64,000 nucleotides of DNA, from NCBI GenBank assembly GCA_052386745.1, contig JBQTJW010000016.1, forward strand, positions 124,001 to 188,000, written 5' to 3'. The position numbers were made by a program, and so were the translations under genes. The stretch comes from Panacagrimonas sp052386745 (GTDB lineage: Bacteria > Pseudomonadota > Gammaproteobacteria > Nevskiales > Nevskiaceae). Shown piece after piece: positions 1 through 9,319 of the stretch. The notes under the pieces are model-generated. The model was not told where the DNA came from. It saw only the letters and a list, made by a program, of their open reading frames with translations, and searched no databases. Within the stretch, counting starts at the first letter, position 1; the number at the start of each line of letters is the position of its first letter.

Positions 1-2720
1 ACCAGTGCCACGGCCAGCCCGCTGTCGTGCACGCAGTCCGCCAGATGGCCCAGATTCAGGTTCGCCCAGCTCCGTTCCATCAGGCCCATCCACTGCACCG
101 CCGGGTCGCCAGTCCGGCCACCGAGCGTGAGGATGCGATCCGCCGTCGACCGGGCCTGCAGGTAGTGGCCACGATGCCACTGCATGAACCAGATGTTGCC
201 GAGCGCACGACAGACCAGCGCGGGATCATCCGTCCCCTCGCACAGAACGCTCGCCCTTGCGAACACCCGGGCAACTTCGGGGTGGCCGTAGCCGATCGTG
301 GTGATCAGGCAGGAACCGAGCGTGGTGCACAGATCAAGTTCGAGGTGATCGCGCGACCGGGAACCCGGCACCATCGCCAGGAGCTCCAGCGCGTGCCCGG
401 CGTGTGCCACGGCCTCGCTCAGCGATATCGCGCTCACGGCTTTTTCTGCCGCGGCCTTGAACCAGCGGACTGCGGGGTCCACCTGGTGTGCATTCTCGAA
501 GTGCGCAGCCACGACTTCGGGCTCCGCAGCGGCCCTGTCGGGGAAGTGAGTCTCCAGAGCATGCGCGATCAGTCCGTGCAGGCGCTCACGTGCCGGCCTG
601 AGCAGGGTCTGGTAGGCACTGTCCCGGATCAGGGCGTGCTTGAAAACGTACGTGCCATCCGACCGATCGTGCAGCAGGCCGGAATCGTCCAGACGTACCA
701 GCAATTCCTGCATCTTCGGATCATCGAGCCCCGCCACGATCCCTAGCAGCCGTGAAGGCACTTCGCGACCGATCACGGCGGCAATCTGGATCAGTTCGCG
801 TGCTGGCCCGAGGCGGTCCAGACGTGCGAGCAACAGGCCATGGAGGCTGGCGGGAATCTCGAGTGCCGCGAGCGGCAGGCGCGCGGCAAGCTGCCCGTCG
901 CGTTCGATGATCTGGCCGGACTCGATCAGGGACCGGGTCAGCTCTTCCACGAACAGGGGCACGCCGCCGGCGCGCTCGAAGATCAGCAGGCTCAAGGACG
1001 GCGCCAGGGACGCGCTGCCCGTGAGGGAGCCCAGCATCCGTTCGACTTCCCATAGCGGCAGCGGCTCCAGGTCATGCCGGTGCAGTGTCCCGCTCGCCGG
1101 CCAGGGGGCCTCGAATTCCAGGCGCGTGGTCATCACCAGCATCAGGGGCATCCGGGGCAACCGATCGAGCAGCACCCCGAGGAAGTCGAGCGAAGACGCG
1201 TCGATCCAGTGCAGGTCTTCGAAAGCGAGCACGACGGGCTGCTGGTGGGCGAGTCGGCTGATCCATTCCACCAGCATTTCGAGCGTTCGCCGTCGCTGCT
1301 GTGCCGGCGCAAGCGGCGAAGCCGGATACCGTGCCGTCGGCGCGATGCCGAGCAGGGGACCCATCAGCGGTAAGGCCTCGGCGGGATCGAGCGCGATGTC
1401 TGCCAGGTGCTGTTCGAGTCGCGCCAGGCGCAGCGCCTCGTCGTCGCCCTCCTTCAGTGCGAGGCCGTTCCGGATCAGGTCGATCACCGGGTGGAAGGCG
1501 CTTTGTCGGTTCAGCTCGTCGGCGCGGCACTCGTGCCAGGAATAGGAGCGACCGGTCAGACGCGTGCGAACCTGCATCAGCAGTCGGGATTTGCCCACTC
1601 CCGGCTCGGCGCGGAACAGCACCGCACGACCTTCACCGTCCACCGCCTGGCGCCAGCAGTCATCGAGCAGGCGCATTTCCGCATCGCGGCCCACGAAGGG
1701 CGTGAGCCGGGTGGCCGCCCCAAGCCGCGAGCGCACGCCGCTGGGATGAATCGCCTGGTACACGTGCAATGGGTCGGCCAGGCCGCGGATCATCTGCGGA
1801 CCGTAGTCGCGGGTGACAAACAAGCCGGGAACGAGCCGGAACGTCGCACCGCTCATCAGGATCGTGTCCGGCTCGGCCAGGGCCTGCAGGTGGGCCGCCA
1901 CGTGCAGGCTTGCGCCCGTCGCCAGCAGTTCACCGCCTTGCTCCAGTTCGCCGATCACCATCGAACCACTGTGGACGCCCATGCGAAGGGCGTGCGGCGC
2001 CATCGCGCCGGGCGGTTGCCGGAAGGTCGCGAGCATCTCGCAGGCGCAGCGCACGGCGCGCTCGGCGTCGTCATCGTGTGCCCGCGGGTACCCGAAATAC
2101 ATCAGCAGACCCTCACCCGCCGCGTGCGCCGAATGCGCCGTGTGCGCGTCGTACCGTTCGCCGATTTCCCTCGCCCGCTTGCGGTAATCGACCAGCCACT
2201 CGCGCAAGGCCTCCGGATCGAGCGTCGCGGCAAGCTCGGCGGCGTTGACGAGACCGCACGACAACAGGGTGATCGGGCGTCGCTCCGCCTCCCGAAGCGC
2301 CGGAATGCTGCTGAGCTGGACAGCCGCCGGAGGAGGTTCGGGGACAGGTTGCGCGACTACCGAGGGGGCACCATCCAGCGCCTCGACCTCGACCGGCGCA
2401 ACCAGGCGATAACCGAACCCATGATGGGTCCGCACCAGGGCCTGTTCGCGATCGCCGAGTGCATCGCGCAGGCGGCCGATCGACTTGGCCAGCGCCCAGT
2501 CCGTGACGATGCGCCCGGGCCACACCGCGCGGACAAGCGCATCCTTGGTGACCACCTCGCCAGCGCGATGCAGAAGATGACGGAGCACCAGCAGGGGCTT
2601 GCGCTCGATCTCGACCGGCTGGCCGGCGAGCTTCAGCGTCAGTTCGCGCTCATTGAACTCCACTCGCCCGAATCGCCAAATCCGCAGCCTGTCGTCCGCT
2701 TTCATCCCATTTTGCTGCAT
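1..2720 (-). CDS. Partial wHTH / degenerate class III cyclase / AAA ATPase regulator
   Basis: A continuous minus-strand reading frame runs off the left edge, so the C-terminus is missing. Residues about 8-108 form an OmpR/CadC-type winged-helix DNA-binding domain ending in THHGFGYRLV. Residues about 145-325 align with class III adenylate cyclase domains, ending before a VGRDAEM ATPase lead-in. The Walker A motif AEPGVGKSR is near residue 371 and a Walker B-like segment VVLAFEDLHWID follows. The downstream part looks helical and TPR-like. The first metal-binding Asp of the cyclase (normally in FxDLVGST) is Gly in SCGLVNAA and the second (MGDG) is AGEG, so catalysis is unlikely. ATG at 2720 is preferred over the in-frame ATG at 2705 because a GGCGG stretch lies about 7 bases upstream of it. 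Family role: a cytoplasmic or DNA-binding signal integrator; the ligand and targets are unknown. Confidence 0.8.
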   Translation of the reverse strand, partial: MQQNGMKADDRLRIWRFGRVEFNERELTLKLAGQPVEIERKPLLVLRHLLHRAGEVVTKDALVRAVWPGRIVTDWALAKSIGRLRDALGDREQALVRTHHGFGYRLVAPVEVEALDGAPSVVAQPVPEPPPAAVQLSSIPALREAERRPITLLSCGLVNAAELAATLDPEALREWLVDYRKRAREIGERYDAHTAHSAHAAGEGLLMYFGYPRAHDDDAERAVRCACEMLATFRQPPGAMAPHALRMGVHSGSMVIGELEQGGELLATGASLHVAAHLQALAEPDTILMSGATFRLVPGLFVTRDYGPQMIRGLADPLHVYQAIHPSGVRSRLGAATRLTPFVGRDAEMRLLDDCWRQAVDGEGRAVLFRAEPGVGKSRLLMQVRTRLTGRSYSWHECRADELNRQSAFHPVIDLIRNGLALKEGDDEALRLARLEQHLADIALDPAEALPLMGPLLGIAPTARYPASPLAPAQQRRRTLEMLVEWISRLAHQQPVVLAFEDLHWIDASSLDFLGVLLDRLPRMPLMLVMTTRLEFEAPWPASGTLHRHDLEPLPLWEVERMLGSLTGSASLAPSLSLLIFERAGGVPLFVEELTRSLIESGQIIERDGQLAARLPLAALEIPASLHGLLLARLDRLGPARELIQIAAVIGREVPSRLLGIVAGLDDPKMQELLVRLDDSGLLHDRSDGTYVFKHALIRDSAYQTLLRPARERLHGLIAHALETHFPDRAAAEPEVVAAHFENAHQVDPAVRWFKAAAEKAVSAISLSEAVAHAGHALELLAMVPGSRSRDHLELDLCTTLGSCLITTIGYGHPEVARVFARASVLCEGTDDPALVCRALGNIWFMQWHRGHYLQARSTADRILTLGGRTGDPAVQWMGLMERSWANLNLGHLADCVHDSGLAVAL

Positions 2721-2922
2721 GCGATCACCGCCATCGCCCCCAGAACACAGCTTACTGCGTGGGGCCATGCGCTGATGTCGGGTCAGACACTTCCCCGAAG
2801 GAAAACGGCTCTTCCGCAGCCCGACCGAGGCGGCCTTGACCAGATACAGGAACTCGCGACGAGGACAACGGCGCCCAAGCGCAGGGTCGCGGACAAGCTT
2901 TGAGGCAATCGCATGCGCCGAG

Positions 2923-2951
2923 TTGAACGGTTGTTGTCCAGCCCGGATAAT
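2923..2951 (+). promoter_or_regulatory. Predicted sigma-70 promoter of infA
   Basis: TTGAAC (2923-2928) and GATAAT (2946-2951) are separated by exactly 17 bases. The start would fall near 2958, leaving an infA leader of about 20 bases. The rest of 2721-2977 shows no gene. Confidence 0.6.
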
Positions 2952-2977
2952 GCGCGCCCCCGCTGACTGCACATCGA

Positions 2978-3196
2978 ATGTCAAAAGAAGATCACATTGA
3001 AATGCCCGGTATCGTCTCCGAGACGCTGCCCAACACCACGTTCCGCGTCAAACTCGAGAATGGGCATATCGTGACCGCCCACATCTCGGGCCGCATGCGC
3101 AAGAATTACATTCGCATCCTGACGGGCGACAAGGTCACGGTACAGCTCACGCCGTACGATCTGAGCAAGGGCCGCATCACGTTCAGGGACAAATAG
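2978..3196 (+). CDS. infA: Translation initiation factor IF-1
   Basis: This 72-residue protein is a single OB-fold and matches IF-1 almost end to end, including ETLPNTTFRV, HISGRMRKNYIRIL and GDKVTVQLTPYDLSKGRI. IF-1 binds the ribosomal A site with IF-2 and IF-3 during initiation. It has its own predicted promoter and no strong Shine-Dalgarno sequence. It is commonly found near clpS-clpA in gammaproteobacteria; here the TonB locus lies between them. Confidence 0.97.
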   Translation: MSKEDHIEMPGIVSETLPNTTFRVKLENGHIVTAHISGRMRKNYIRILTGDKVTVQLTPYDLSKGRITFRDK

Positions 3197-3330
3197 CGCA
3201 ATCCAGATTCTCCGAAGGCCACGGGCGCCGTCCGCCCGCCCGCCTTCGTCCGTGACGGTGCAAGGCCGTCCACGAGCCGTACCCTCGGCATCGCCGCTCG
3301 AAGCGAGTCAGGCGCTTCGCCGGCAGAGGG

Positions 3331-3364
3331 GATTCACAAAACTGTCATGACGCCCTCCTAAGCT
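3331..3364 (+). promoter_or_regulatory. PhoB-box-like element with -10, upstream of the TonB operon
   Basis: Bases 3331-3348 match the 18-base PHO box in 15 positions by eye: the second half is a perfect CTGTCAT (3342-3348), preceded by the A/T-rich linker and a weaker first half ending TCAC. Ten bases further on is TAAGCT (3359-3364), where the -10 of a PhoB-dependent promoter is expected. The paralogous gene at 13941-16010 has the same arrangement. The remaining bases between 3197 and 3398 hold no gene. Confidence 0.6.
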
Positions 3365-3398
3365 TGGTCGACGTTGATGGTCTGGCTCTGCGCCAGTT

Positions 3399-6300
3399 TT
3401 GTGTGGACCCCACTTCCCCTTGCGCGACCTGCTTGCTTCAATCTGGCTTCCAGCCGCATGTGCCGCGTCCGTGTGCCTGCCCGCTCTGGCGGCGTCGCCT
3501 TCTCCAGGCCAGCTGATCGTCCACGTCCTCCCGGCCGATGGCGAGGCGCGCGGCCTTTCGGTCCTGCTCGATGGCGCCGACGTCGCGAGCACCAATGCCG
3601 CCGGCACCGCCATCCTGTCGATGGCGCCGGGGCCGCACCGCGTCGAGCTGCGCCGCGGCACCCGGAGCCTTTCGGAAACGCCATTCACCCTGGCAACCGG
3701 GGATGCCGCCGAGCTTCTGGTCCGCCTGCCCCGGGACGCGACCGCCCCGACCGCGACGCTCGATGTTTTTCCCACCCTGACGCCCGGCTCGGGGACGCTG
3801 AGCGGCCGGGTCGTGGATGGCGAAGGCAACGGACTCGCCGGCGCCGAGGTGCAGGCCGCCGAGGCGAACACGGTCTCGGACGCCAGTGGCGCGTTCGAGC
3901 TCAAGCTGCCGCGCGGCACCTGGGATGTGAGCGTCAGCCTTGCCCGGAAGTCGCTGTCGCGGGTTTTCGAGGCGCAGCGGGTGTCGCCGCTCGTCGCGGA
4001 GCCCGTCACCTTCTCCCTTGGGGAACGCCGCAGCGCCCCGGTCGGTGCCGGGATCGAGGAGGTGGTGGCCACGGCGCGCTACGTGCCGGACACGTCCACC
4101 GCGCTCGAGAAATCGTCCGACACGGTTCTTGATGCGATCTCCGAACAGGAAATCGCCATTGCCGGAGACTCCGACGCAGCCGCGGCGCTGACGCGCGTCA
4201 CCGGCGTCACCATCGTCAACGATCTGGTGTTCGTACGCGGCCTGGGCGATCGCTATTCGGCGACCTACGTCAACAACGGCGCGGTCCCCAGCCCGGACCC
4301 TTCGCGGCGCGCGATCGGGCTCGACATCTTTCCCAGCGACATCCTAGGTGGCATCAGCGTCCAGAAGACCTATTCGGCCGATCTGCCGGGCGATTTCTCC
4401 GGCGGCGCCATCCTGCTCAATACCCGCGGCATTCCCGAGGAGTTCGGGATTTCCCTGGGCGTGTCCAGCGGCGGCAACTCGCGCGCCACGACCCAGGACG
4501 GTCTTGGATATGCGGGCGGCGGCACCGACTGGCTGGGCCGTGACGACGGCACCCGCGACATTCCCGACCTCGCACGCCAATTGACCCACAACGGGCGAAC
4601 GCCGCTGTCGCAACTCGCGCCGGATGATCCCCAGCTCAATGCCATGCGCCTGGAACAGGTGGGCGACTCGCTGCGCCCAGGGTTCGACGTCCAGGTTGAA
4701 CAGATGCGCCCCGACATCGGGCTGGAGTTCGCGGTGGGCGATCGCTACAGCGGCTGGGACTTTGCCCGCCTCGGCTACCAGTTCACGGTGCTGTACGACG
4801 CCAAGACCCGTTTTCGCGACGAGCAGCGCACCAGCCTGGGCCCCACGGGCGACCTGCGTGGCGTCCCGCTCCGCTTCGAGGACCGCGAGCGGACCCTGCA
4901 GAACGTGGACCTGGGCGGAATCGCCACCCTCTCGGCCGTGTTCGATGGCGGGCATCGCCTGGGCTACGTCGGCATCCTGTCGCGCCAGACCACGCAGGGC
5001 ACGTTCTTCTCCAACCTGGAGAACACCGCGGCGGCGAGCAGCAACGATCTCAACGATCACGCCTACACGCTGGACTGGGTGGAGAACCAGCTGGCCTCGC
5101 ACCAGCTGACCGGCCACCACCGGTTTGAATCGCCCGGCCTGGAAATCGACTGGCAGCTGACGACCGCCAGCGCGGAGAGTGACACCCTGGACCGGCGCGA
5201 GTACCGGTATCGCCGCTCCGCCGGCAGCGACGACCCGTTCCGTCTCGTGCTGGCCGGCAGCAACCCGCGGCGCAGCTGGGAATTCCTGCGCGACGGCAAC
5301 GAAGACGCCGGCCTGAGCGCCAAGCTGCCCGTGAACCTGCCCTGGGGGATTGCCGCCGACCTGGAAGCGGGCCTGCGGCGCACCGACCGCAAGCGCAGCT
5401 TCGACAAGGTGAGCTGGGTCTACCAGATCTTCAACGTGCCCAACGACGTACAGATTTCGCTGCTCTCGCCGTCGCTGGAGTTCATCCTCGATCCGCGCTT
5501 CATCCGCCCGGGCGCCTGGGAACTGGCCAACGGCGTCACGCAGATTCCCGGCGCCAGCAACGCCGACAGCTACGTTGCCTCGCAGGATCTGTCGGCGTTC
5601 TACGTCTCCAACACCCTGCACTTCGGGCAGAAGCTCGACCTCCAGTTCGGCGCGCGCAAGGAAGACTCCAGGCTCGAGGTGGGGCTCCAGGCGTCGGCGG
5701 ACGGCACGGAGAACAAGGCCTCCGAACTCGACAACTCCAACTGGTTGCCGGCGCTGAACCTGTCGTGGTTCCTGGACGATGCGCAGACCCTGCGCGGCGG
5801 TTTCAGCCGCACCGTCAACCGGCCCCAGTTCCGCGAGATCGCGCCCGTCACCTACCGCGACCCGGAAACGCGCGACCAGTCGTTCGGCAATCCGCTGCTG
5901 CAGCAGGCCCAGCTCAAGAGCTACGACCTGCGCTACGAATACTCGTGGAACCAGGCCGAGGGCATCACCCTCGCGGCCTTCCTCAAGGACATCGACAAGC
6001 CGATCGAGGTCGTGGTGAGCTCCGACAGCGTGGGCGAACCCTTCGTGAGCTTCGCTAACGCCAGAACCGCGCAGATCTACGGGCTGGAACTCGATGGCCG
6101 CTGGGAGCTGGACGAGTTTGCCGGCGTGTCCGAACACCTGGGCTACAGCTACGTGTCGGGCAATGTCTCGCTCATCGAATCCAAGGTCGAGCTTCAGCAG
6201 GCGCTCGATTTCTGCAACCCGCCGGTCTCGGTGTCGGACCGCCCGCTGCAGGGGCAGTCCCCGTGGATCGCCAACCTGACGATGGGCTACACCAATCCCA

Positions 6301-6578
6301 TCACCGAATCCGATATCGCGCTGCTGTTCAACATGTTCGGCAAGCGCAGCGTTCGCGTGGGCCAGCTGCAGGGCTGCTCGGGATTGCCGGACGAGGAAGA
6401 ACAGCCGGCACCGCAGGTCGACCTCAACCTGCGCCAGCGGCTGCTGAGCGGATGGAAGCTGGGCCTCAAAGCCCGCAACCTGCTCGACCCCAAGGTGCGC
6501 GTGAAGCAGGGCGCATTCACCACGCGCGAGTACCAGTTCGGGCGCACCGCCACCTTGTCGATCGAGTACGAGTTCTGA
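3399..6578 (+). CDS. TonB-dependent outer-membrane receptor
   Basis: The protein is 1059 residues from TTG 3399. A second in-frame TTG at 3420 gives a more compact signal peptide (RDLLASIWLPAACAAS, cleavage near LAA-SPS), and neither start has a clear ribosome site. Residues about 125-185 form a carboxypeptidase-regulatory-like beta domain (GRVVDGEGNGLAGAEV). The plug follows (GDSDAAAALTRVTGV, FVRGLGDRYSATYVNNG, YSADLPGDFSGG), then a long 22-strand-type barrel ending in the terminal aromatic YEF. Such receptors import scarce ligands across the outer membrane using ExbB/ExbD/TonB energy, and those components are encoded downstream in the same operon. The PHO-box promoter suggests a phosphorus-containing ligand, but the ligand cannot be read from sequence. 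Confidence 0.93.
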   Translation: MCGPHFPLRDLLASIWLPAACAASVCLPALAASPSPGQLIVHVLPADGEARGLSVLLDGADVASTNAAGTAILSMAPGPHRVELRRGTRSLSETPFTLATGDAAELLVRLPRDATAPTATLDVFPTLTPGSGTLSGRVVDGEGNGLAGAEVQAAEANTVSDASGAFELKLPRGTWDVSVSLARKSLSRVFEAQRVSPLVAEPVTFSLGERRSAPVGAGIEEVVATARYVPDTSTALEKSSDTVLDAISEQEIAIAGDSDAAAALTRVTGVTIVNDLVFVRGLGDRYSATYVNNGAVPSPDPSRRAIGLDIFPSDILGGISVQKTYSADLPGDFSGGAILLNTRGIPEEFGISLGVSSGGNSRATTQDGLGYAGGGTDWLGRDDGTRDIPDLARQLTHNGRTPLSQLAPDDPQLNAMRLEQVGDSLRPGFDVQVEQMRPDIGLEFAVGDRYSGWDFARLGYQFTVLYDAKTRFRDEQRTSLGPTGDLRGVPLRFEDRERTLQNVDLGGIATLSAVFDGGHRLGYVGILSRQTTQGTFFSNLENTAAASSNDLNDHAYTLDWVENQLASHQLTGHHRFESPGLEIDWQLTTASAESDTLDRREYRYRRSAGSDDPFRLVLAGSNPRRSWEFLRDGNEDAGLSAKLPVNLPWGIAADLEAGLRRTDRKRSFDKVSWVYQIFNVPNDVQISLLSPSLEFILDPRFIRPGAWELANGVTQIPGASNADSYVASQDLSAFYVSNTLHFGQKLDLQFGARKEDSRLEVGLQASADGTENKASELDNSNWLPALNLSWFLDDAQTLRGGFSRTVNRPQFREIAPVTYRDPETRDQSFGNPLLQQAQLKSYDLRYEYSWNQAEGITLAAFLKDIDKPIEVVVSSDSVGEPFVSFANARTAQIYGLELDGRWELDEFAGVSEHLGYSYVSGNVSLIESKVELQQALDFCNPPVSVSDRPLQGQSPWIANLTMGYTNPITESDIALLFNMFGKRSVRVGQLQGCSGLPDEEEQPAPQVDLNLRQRLLSGWKLGLKARNLLDPKVRVKQGAFTTREYQFGRTATLSIEYEF

Positions 6579-6579
6579 C

Positions 6580-8352
6580 ATGCGCTTGCCCAGCCTGCGC
6601 TCCCGTTCCAACCTCCCCCCGCTTGCCGGAATGGTCCTGCTGGGCCTCGCGGCCTGCTCCGGCGGGGGAACCTCGCGCGGCCCCGGCGACGAAGGCGTGG
6701 ACGGCACTCCGCAGCCCAACCTGCCGTCCAATGTGGGCCCGGTTCTGCGCGGCTCGCTGGGTTCCGGGTCGGGCCGGATCAAGAATGAGGCGATCGAGCC
6801 CGATCCTTACTCGATCGCCGCGCTGTTCACCGCCGCCGGGCTCTCGCCGCCGTCCGGCAACGCCCAGTCGCTGGCGGGCGCCATCGACCGCCGTGGCCTG
6901 CCGACAGCAACGGCCGCTGCGATTTCCGGCCTGGAATTCGCGCCGCCCCCAACCTGGCCGCCGGCCAGCGCTTCCGACGGAGATGTGCTGCCGCTGCCCG
7001 CCACCGTCGTCGCCACCGGGTACGCGGGAGCCTTTGATCCGTCCGTGCCCGCGGGCGGCCGCTGGACCGCGGGCTGGACGCTCGCGCTCGACGGAACCCT
7101 TTCGCGCTGGAAATTCTTCGGCGGGCCGCTGGCACCCGGCACCGCCCTGTTCCAGTCGTCCCAGCCGCGCGCCAACGGCGACTGCCCGGACGGCACCACA
7201 CCCAAGGGTCGCTTTTCCGAGCGCTTCGGCGCACTCGCGGCGGATGAAACCGGCCTGTTCTTCAACCAGGGCGGCGACTACGACATCTGCCAGCTGCCCG
7301 AGCGCCTCGCCGGAACGCCCGCCACCGGGGGCACGCAGCCGCTGCTGACCAACGACAACGTGTACGAACTGGCCGACACAACGAGCACCCGGGTCGGCAA
7401 TGGCGAGGCATCGAGCACCGACCTTCCGGCCCCGCGCGGCGTGGTGCTGAGCGTCGAGCCAGGAACCCTGGTTTTCGGCAAGCCGGAGCAGTCGCTGGTG
7501 GTCACGCGCGGCTCGCGGCTCGAAGCGGCGGGCCTGCCCAGCGCACCGATCACCTTTACCTCGATGCAGCAGCTGGAGGCCCGCTTTGACGGTGATTCCA
7601 GCACCGCTGCCGCTGGTGACGCTGGAGGCTGGGGCGGGCTGGTGCTGATGGGACGCGCACCCAACGCCGGGTGCCGCAAGGCGCCCTGCGACGTCAATAC
7701 CGTGCCGTTCGGCCGCCACGGCGGCGCGTCGCCGGACGATCGCTCCGGAACGCTGCGGTACGTGCTGCTCCGCAACGCCGGTGGCACCGACCCCGGGACA
7801 TTTGGTGTGCCACCGTTCCCGTCCCTGTCACTCCTGTCCACCGGCCGGCGCACCGCGATCGACCACGTACAGGCCCACGGCGGCAGCGACCTGGGCGTGG
7901 TGATCGATGGCGGAAGCAGCTTTCTGACCCACACAGCGATCACCGCTCACCGGTTCATCTTCAGCCTGACCGCCGGCTCGGGCTGGACGGGCGGCCTGCA
8001 GCATGTGCTGGTCATCCCGCAGGTGGATTCCAGCGCCGGCGTGGAGATCGGCGGCGACAGCCGGCCACCGTTCACCTTTCCGCTGATCGCCAATCTCACG
8101 GTGCTCGGCGCAGCGGCGGAGACCGGGGATTTTTCGCAGGCGCTGCTGGTTCGCGGCGGCAGCCGCCTGCAGATCTGGAACGCCATCCTGGCCGGGGATT
8201 TCCCCGCCGGCTGCATCGACCTGGACGACGACGCGACGTTCCGGCGTGCGTCCGAAGTGGGCGCCGCGCCACCGGAAATCCCGGGGCCGCACCTGCTGTT
8301 CCGCAACTCGGTCGTGGACTGCACGACTTTCAATTTCAACGAGAACGGGTGA
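6580..8352 (+). CDS. Lipoprotein, beta-helix-type, paralogue of 13941-16010
   Basis: The 590-residue protein starts one base after the receptor stop. It has a lipoprotein signal peptide with lipobox LAAC at about residues 22-25. Blocks shared with the convergent gene at 13941-16010 include TWPPAS, WKFFGG.LAPGTALF, LLTNDNVYEL, PGTLVFGKPEQSLVV, GWTGG and a closing VVDCTTF. This family is often encoded beside TonB-dependent receptors, and the repeated short hydrophobic periods suggest a parallel beta-helix. The acidic clusters of the paralogue (FDDGIEFFGG, FDDSIDYDNG) are missing here. Likely role: a surface or periplasmic partner of the receptor that captures or processes its ligand; this is inference. 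Confidence 0.75.
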   Translation: MRLPSLRSRSNLPPLAGMVLLGLAACSGGGTSRGPGDEGVDGTPQPNLPSNVGPVLRGSLGSGSGRIKNEAIEPDPYSIAALFTAAGLSPPSGNAQSLAGAIDRRGLPTATAAAISGLEFAPPPTWPPASASDGDVLPLPATVVATGYAGAFDPSVPAGGRWTAGWTLALDGTLSRWKFFGGPLAPGTALFQSSQPRANGDCPDGTTPKGRFSERFGALAADETGLFFNQGGDYDICQLPERLAGTPATGGTQPLLTNDNVYELADTTSTRVGNGEASSTDLPAPRGVVLSVEPGTLVFGKPEQSLVVTRGSRLEAAGLPSAPITFTSMQQLEARFDGDSSTAAAGDAGGWGGLVLMGRAPNAGCRKAPCDVNTVPFGRHGGASPDDRSGTLRYVLLRNAGGTDPGTFGVPPFPSLSLLSTGRRTAIDHVQAHGGSDLGVVIDGGSSFLTHTAITAHRFIFSLTAGSGWTGGLQHVLVIPQVDSSAGVEIGGDSRPPFTFPLIANLTVLGAAAETGDFSQALLVRGGSRLQIWNAILAGDFPAGCIDLDDDATFRRASEVGAAPPEIPGPHLLFRNSVVDCTTFNFNENG

Positions 8353-8558
8353 CCCGTATGACACCGACGCGCTATTCACTGCCCTCGATCCTGATGCTTG
8401 CAACGCTCGAACCGGCGCGCGGACACCAGCACGCCGCCGCGCCGGAGGCAACAGGCCATGCCGGGCAACGCCACCGGCCGATCGCCCGCGTGCTGCGCAA
8501 GCTCGATCCGGCGGCATCGCCGCGCTCCAGCCGTGGCAATGACCGGGGGGCACTGTGA
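8349..8558 (+). CDS. Small translationally coupled ORF of unknown function
   Basis: The reading frame encodes 69 residues from GTG 8349 (66 from ATG 8358). It overlaps the lipoprotein stop by GTGA at 8349-8352 and the DUF3450 start by GTGA at 8555-8558, the usual signature of tight translational coupling. The N-terminus is weakly hydrophobic (SLPSILMLATL) and the rest is rich in Ala, His and Arg. I do not recognise the family. It could also be a non-functional spacer, but in-frame overlaps on both sides argue for translation. Confidence 0.5.
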   Translation: MTRMTPTRYSLPSILMLATLEPARGHQHAAAPEATGHAGQRHRPIARVLRKLDPAASPRSSRGNDRGAL

Positions 8559-9319
8559 ACTCGCGGACTCTCCTGCTCTGCGCAGCAGCACTCGCGGCCG
8601 TGACCGCGTTTGCGCAGGAAGCCCCGACCGGGAAGCTGGACCAGGCCATCAGCAAGGGCGAGCTGCGCGTGCAGCAGGCGGCGCAGGCGCAGCATCGCGT
8701 CGACGCGGTGTACGAGCAGATTCGCGCGGCGACCGACGAGTACAAGGGCCTGCAGAAGCAGACGGAAGGTCTCAGCGTGTACCTGGGCCAGCTTCGCACG
8801 CAGATTGCCAACCAGGACAAGCAGCTCGGGGAAATCGGCAATTCCATCAACAGCGTGACGGCGGTCGAACGGCAGATCGTGCCCCTGCTGCTGCGCATGG
8901 TGGATTCCCTGGACCAGCTCGTTTCGCTGGACGCGCCGTTTTTGAAGAAGGAACGCACCGAACGGGTCCAGCGGCTGCGCGCCACCCTGCCGCGGGCCGA
9001 CGTGAGCGTGTCGGAGAAATTCCGCAACGTGATGTCGGCGTATGCCATCGAGGTGAACTACGGCAACACCATCGAGGCATACCGCGGTGCGCTGGACGAT
9101 CAGCGCGAAGTGGACATGCTGCGCATCGGCCGCGTGGCCCTGCTCTACCGCACCCTCGACGGCAAGGAGCGCGCCCACTGGGACAAGGCCACTGGCGCCT
9201 GGGTCCCGCTCGACGCGTCCGATGACAGCGACGTGCTCAAGGCCATCCGCATCGCCCGCGAGCAGACGGCGCCCGATCTGGTTCATCTGCCGGTCGCGAC
9301 GGCGGAGGTGGTGAAATGA
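8555..9319 (+). CDS. DUF3450 periplasmic coiled-coil protein of a TonB system
   Basis: The protein is 254 residues from a GTG start, with a signal peptide (LLLCAAALAAVTAFA-QEA) followed by a long coiled coil at about residues 30-110 (KGLQKQTEGLSVYLGQLRTQ). The C-terminal half carries the family-typical segments PLLLRMVDSLDQLV, FKYR-like FRNVMSAYAIEVNYG and GRVALLYRTLDG. DUF3450 proteins are found almost only in operons with a long MotA/TolQ/ExbB protein, ExbB, ExbD, TonB and a TPR protein, as here. They are thought to act in the periplasm with the motor. It overlaps both neighbours by four bases. Confidence 0.9.
   Translation: MNSRTLLLCAAALAAVTAFAQEAPTGKLDQAISKGELRVQQAAQAQHRVDAVYEQIRAATDEYKGLQKQTEGLSVYLGQLRTQIANQDKQLGEIGNSINSVTAVERQIVPLLLRMVDSLDQLVSLDAPFLKKERTERVQRLRATLPRADVSVSEKFRNVMSAYAIEVNYGNTIEAYRGALDDQREVDMLRIGRVALLYRTLDGKERAHWDKATGAWVPLDASDDSDVLKAIRIAREQTAPDLVHLPVATAEVVK

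Noticed and set aside
4344..6782. 812-residue open frame antisense to the TonB receptor
   Set aside because: High GC keeps antisense frames open. It has no domain-like motifs or ribosome site, and the plus strand encodes a clear receptor.
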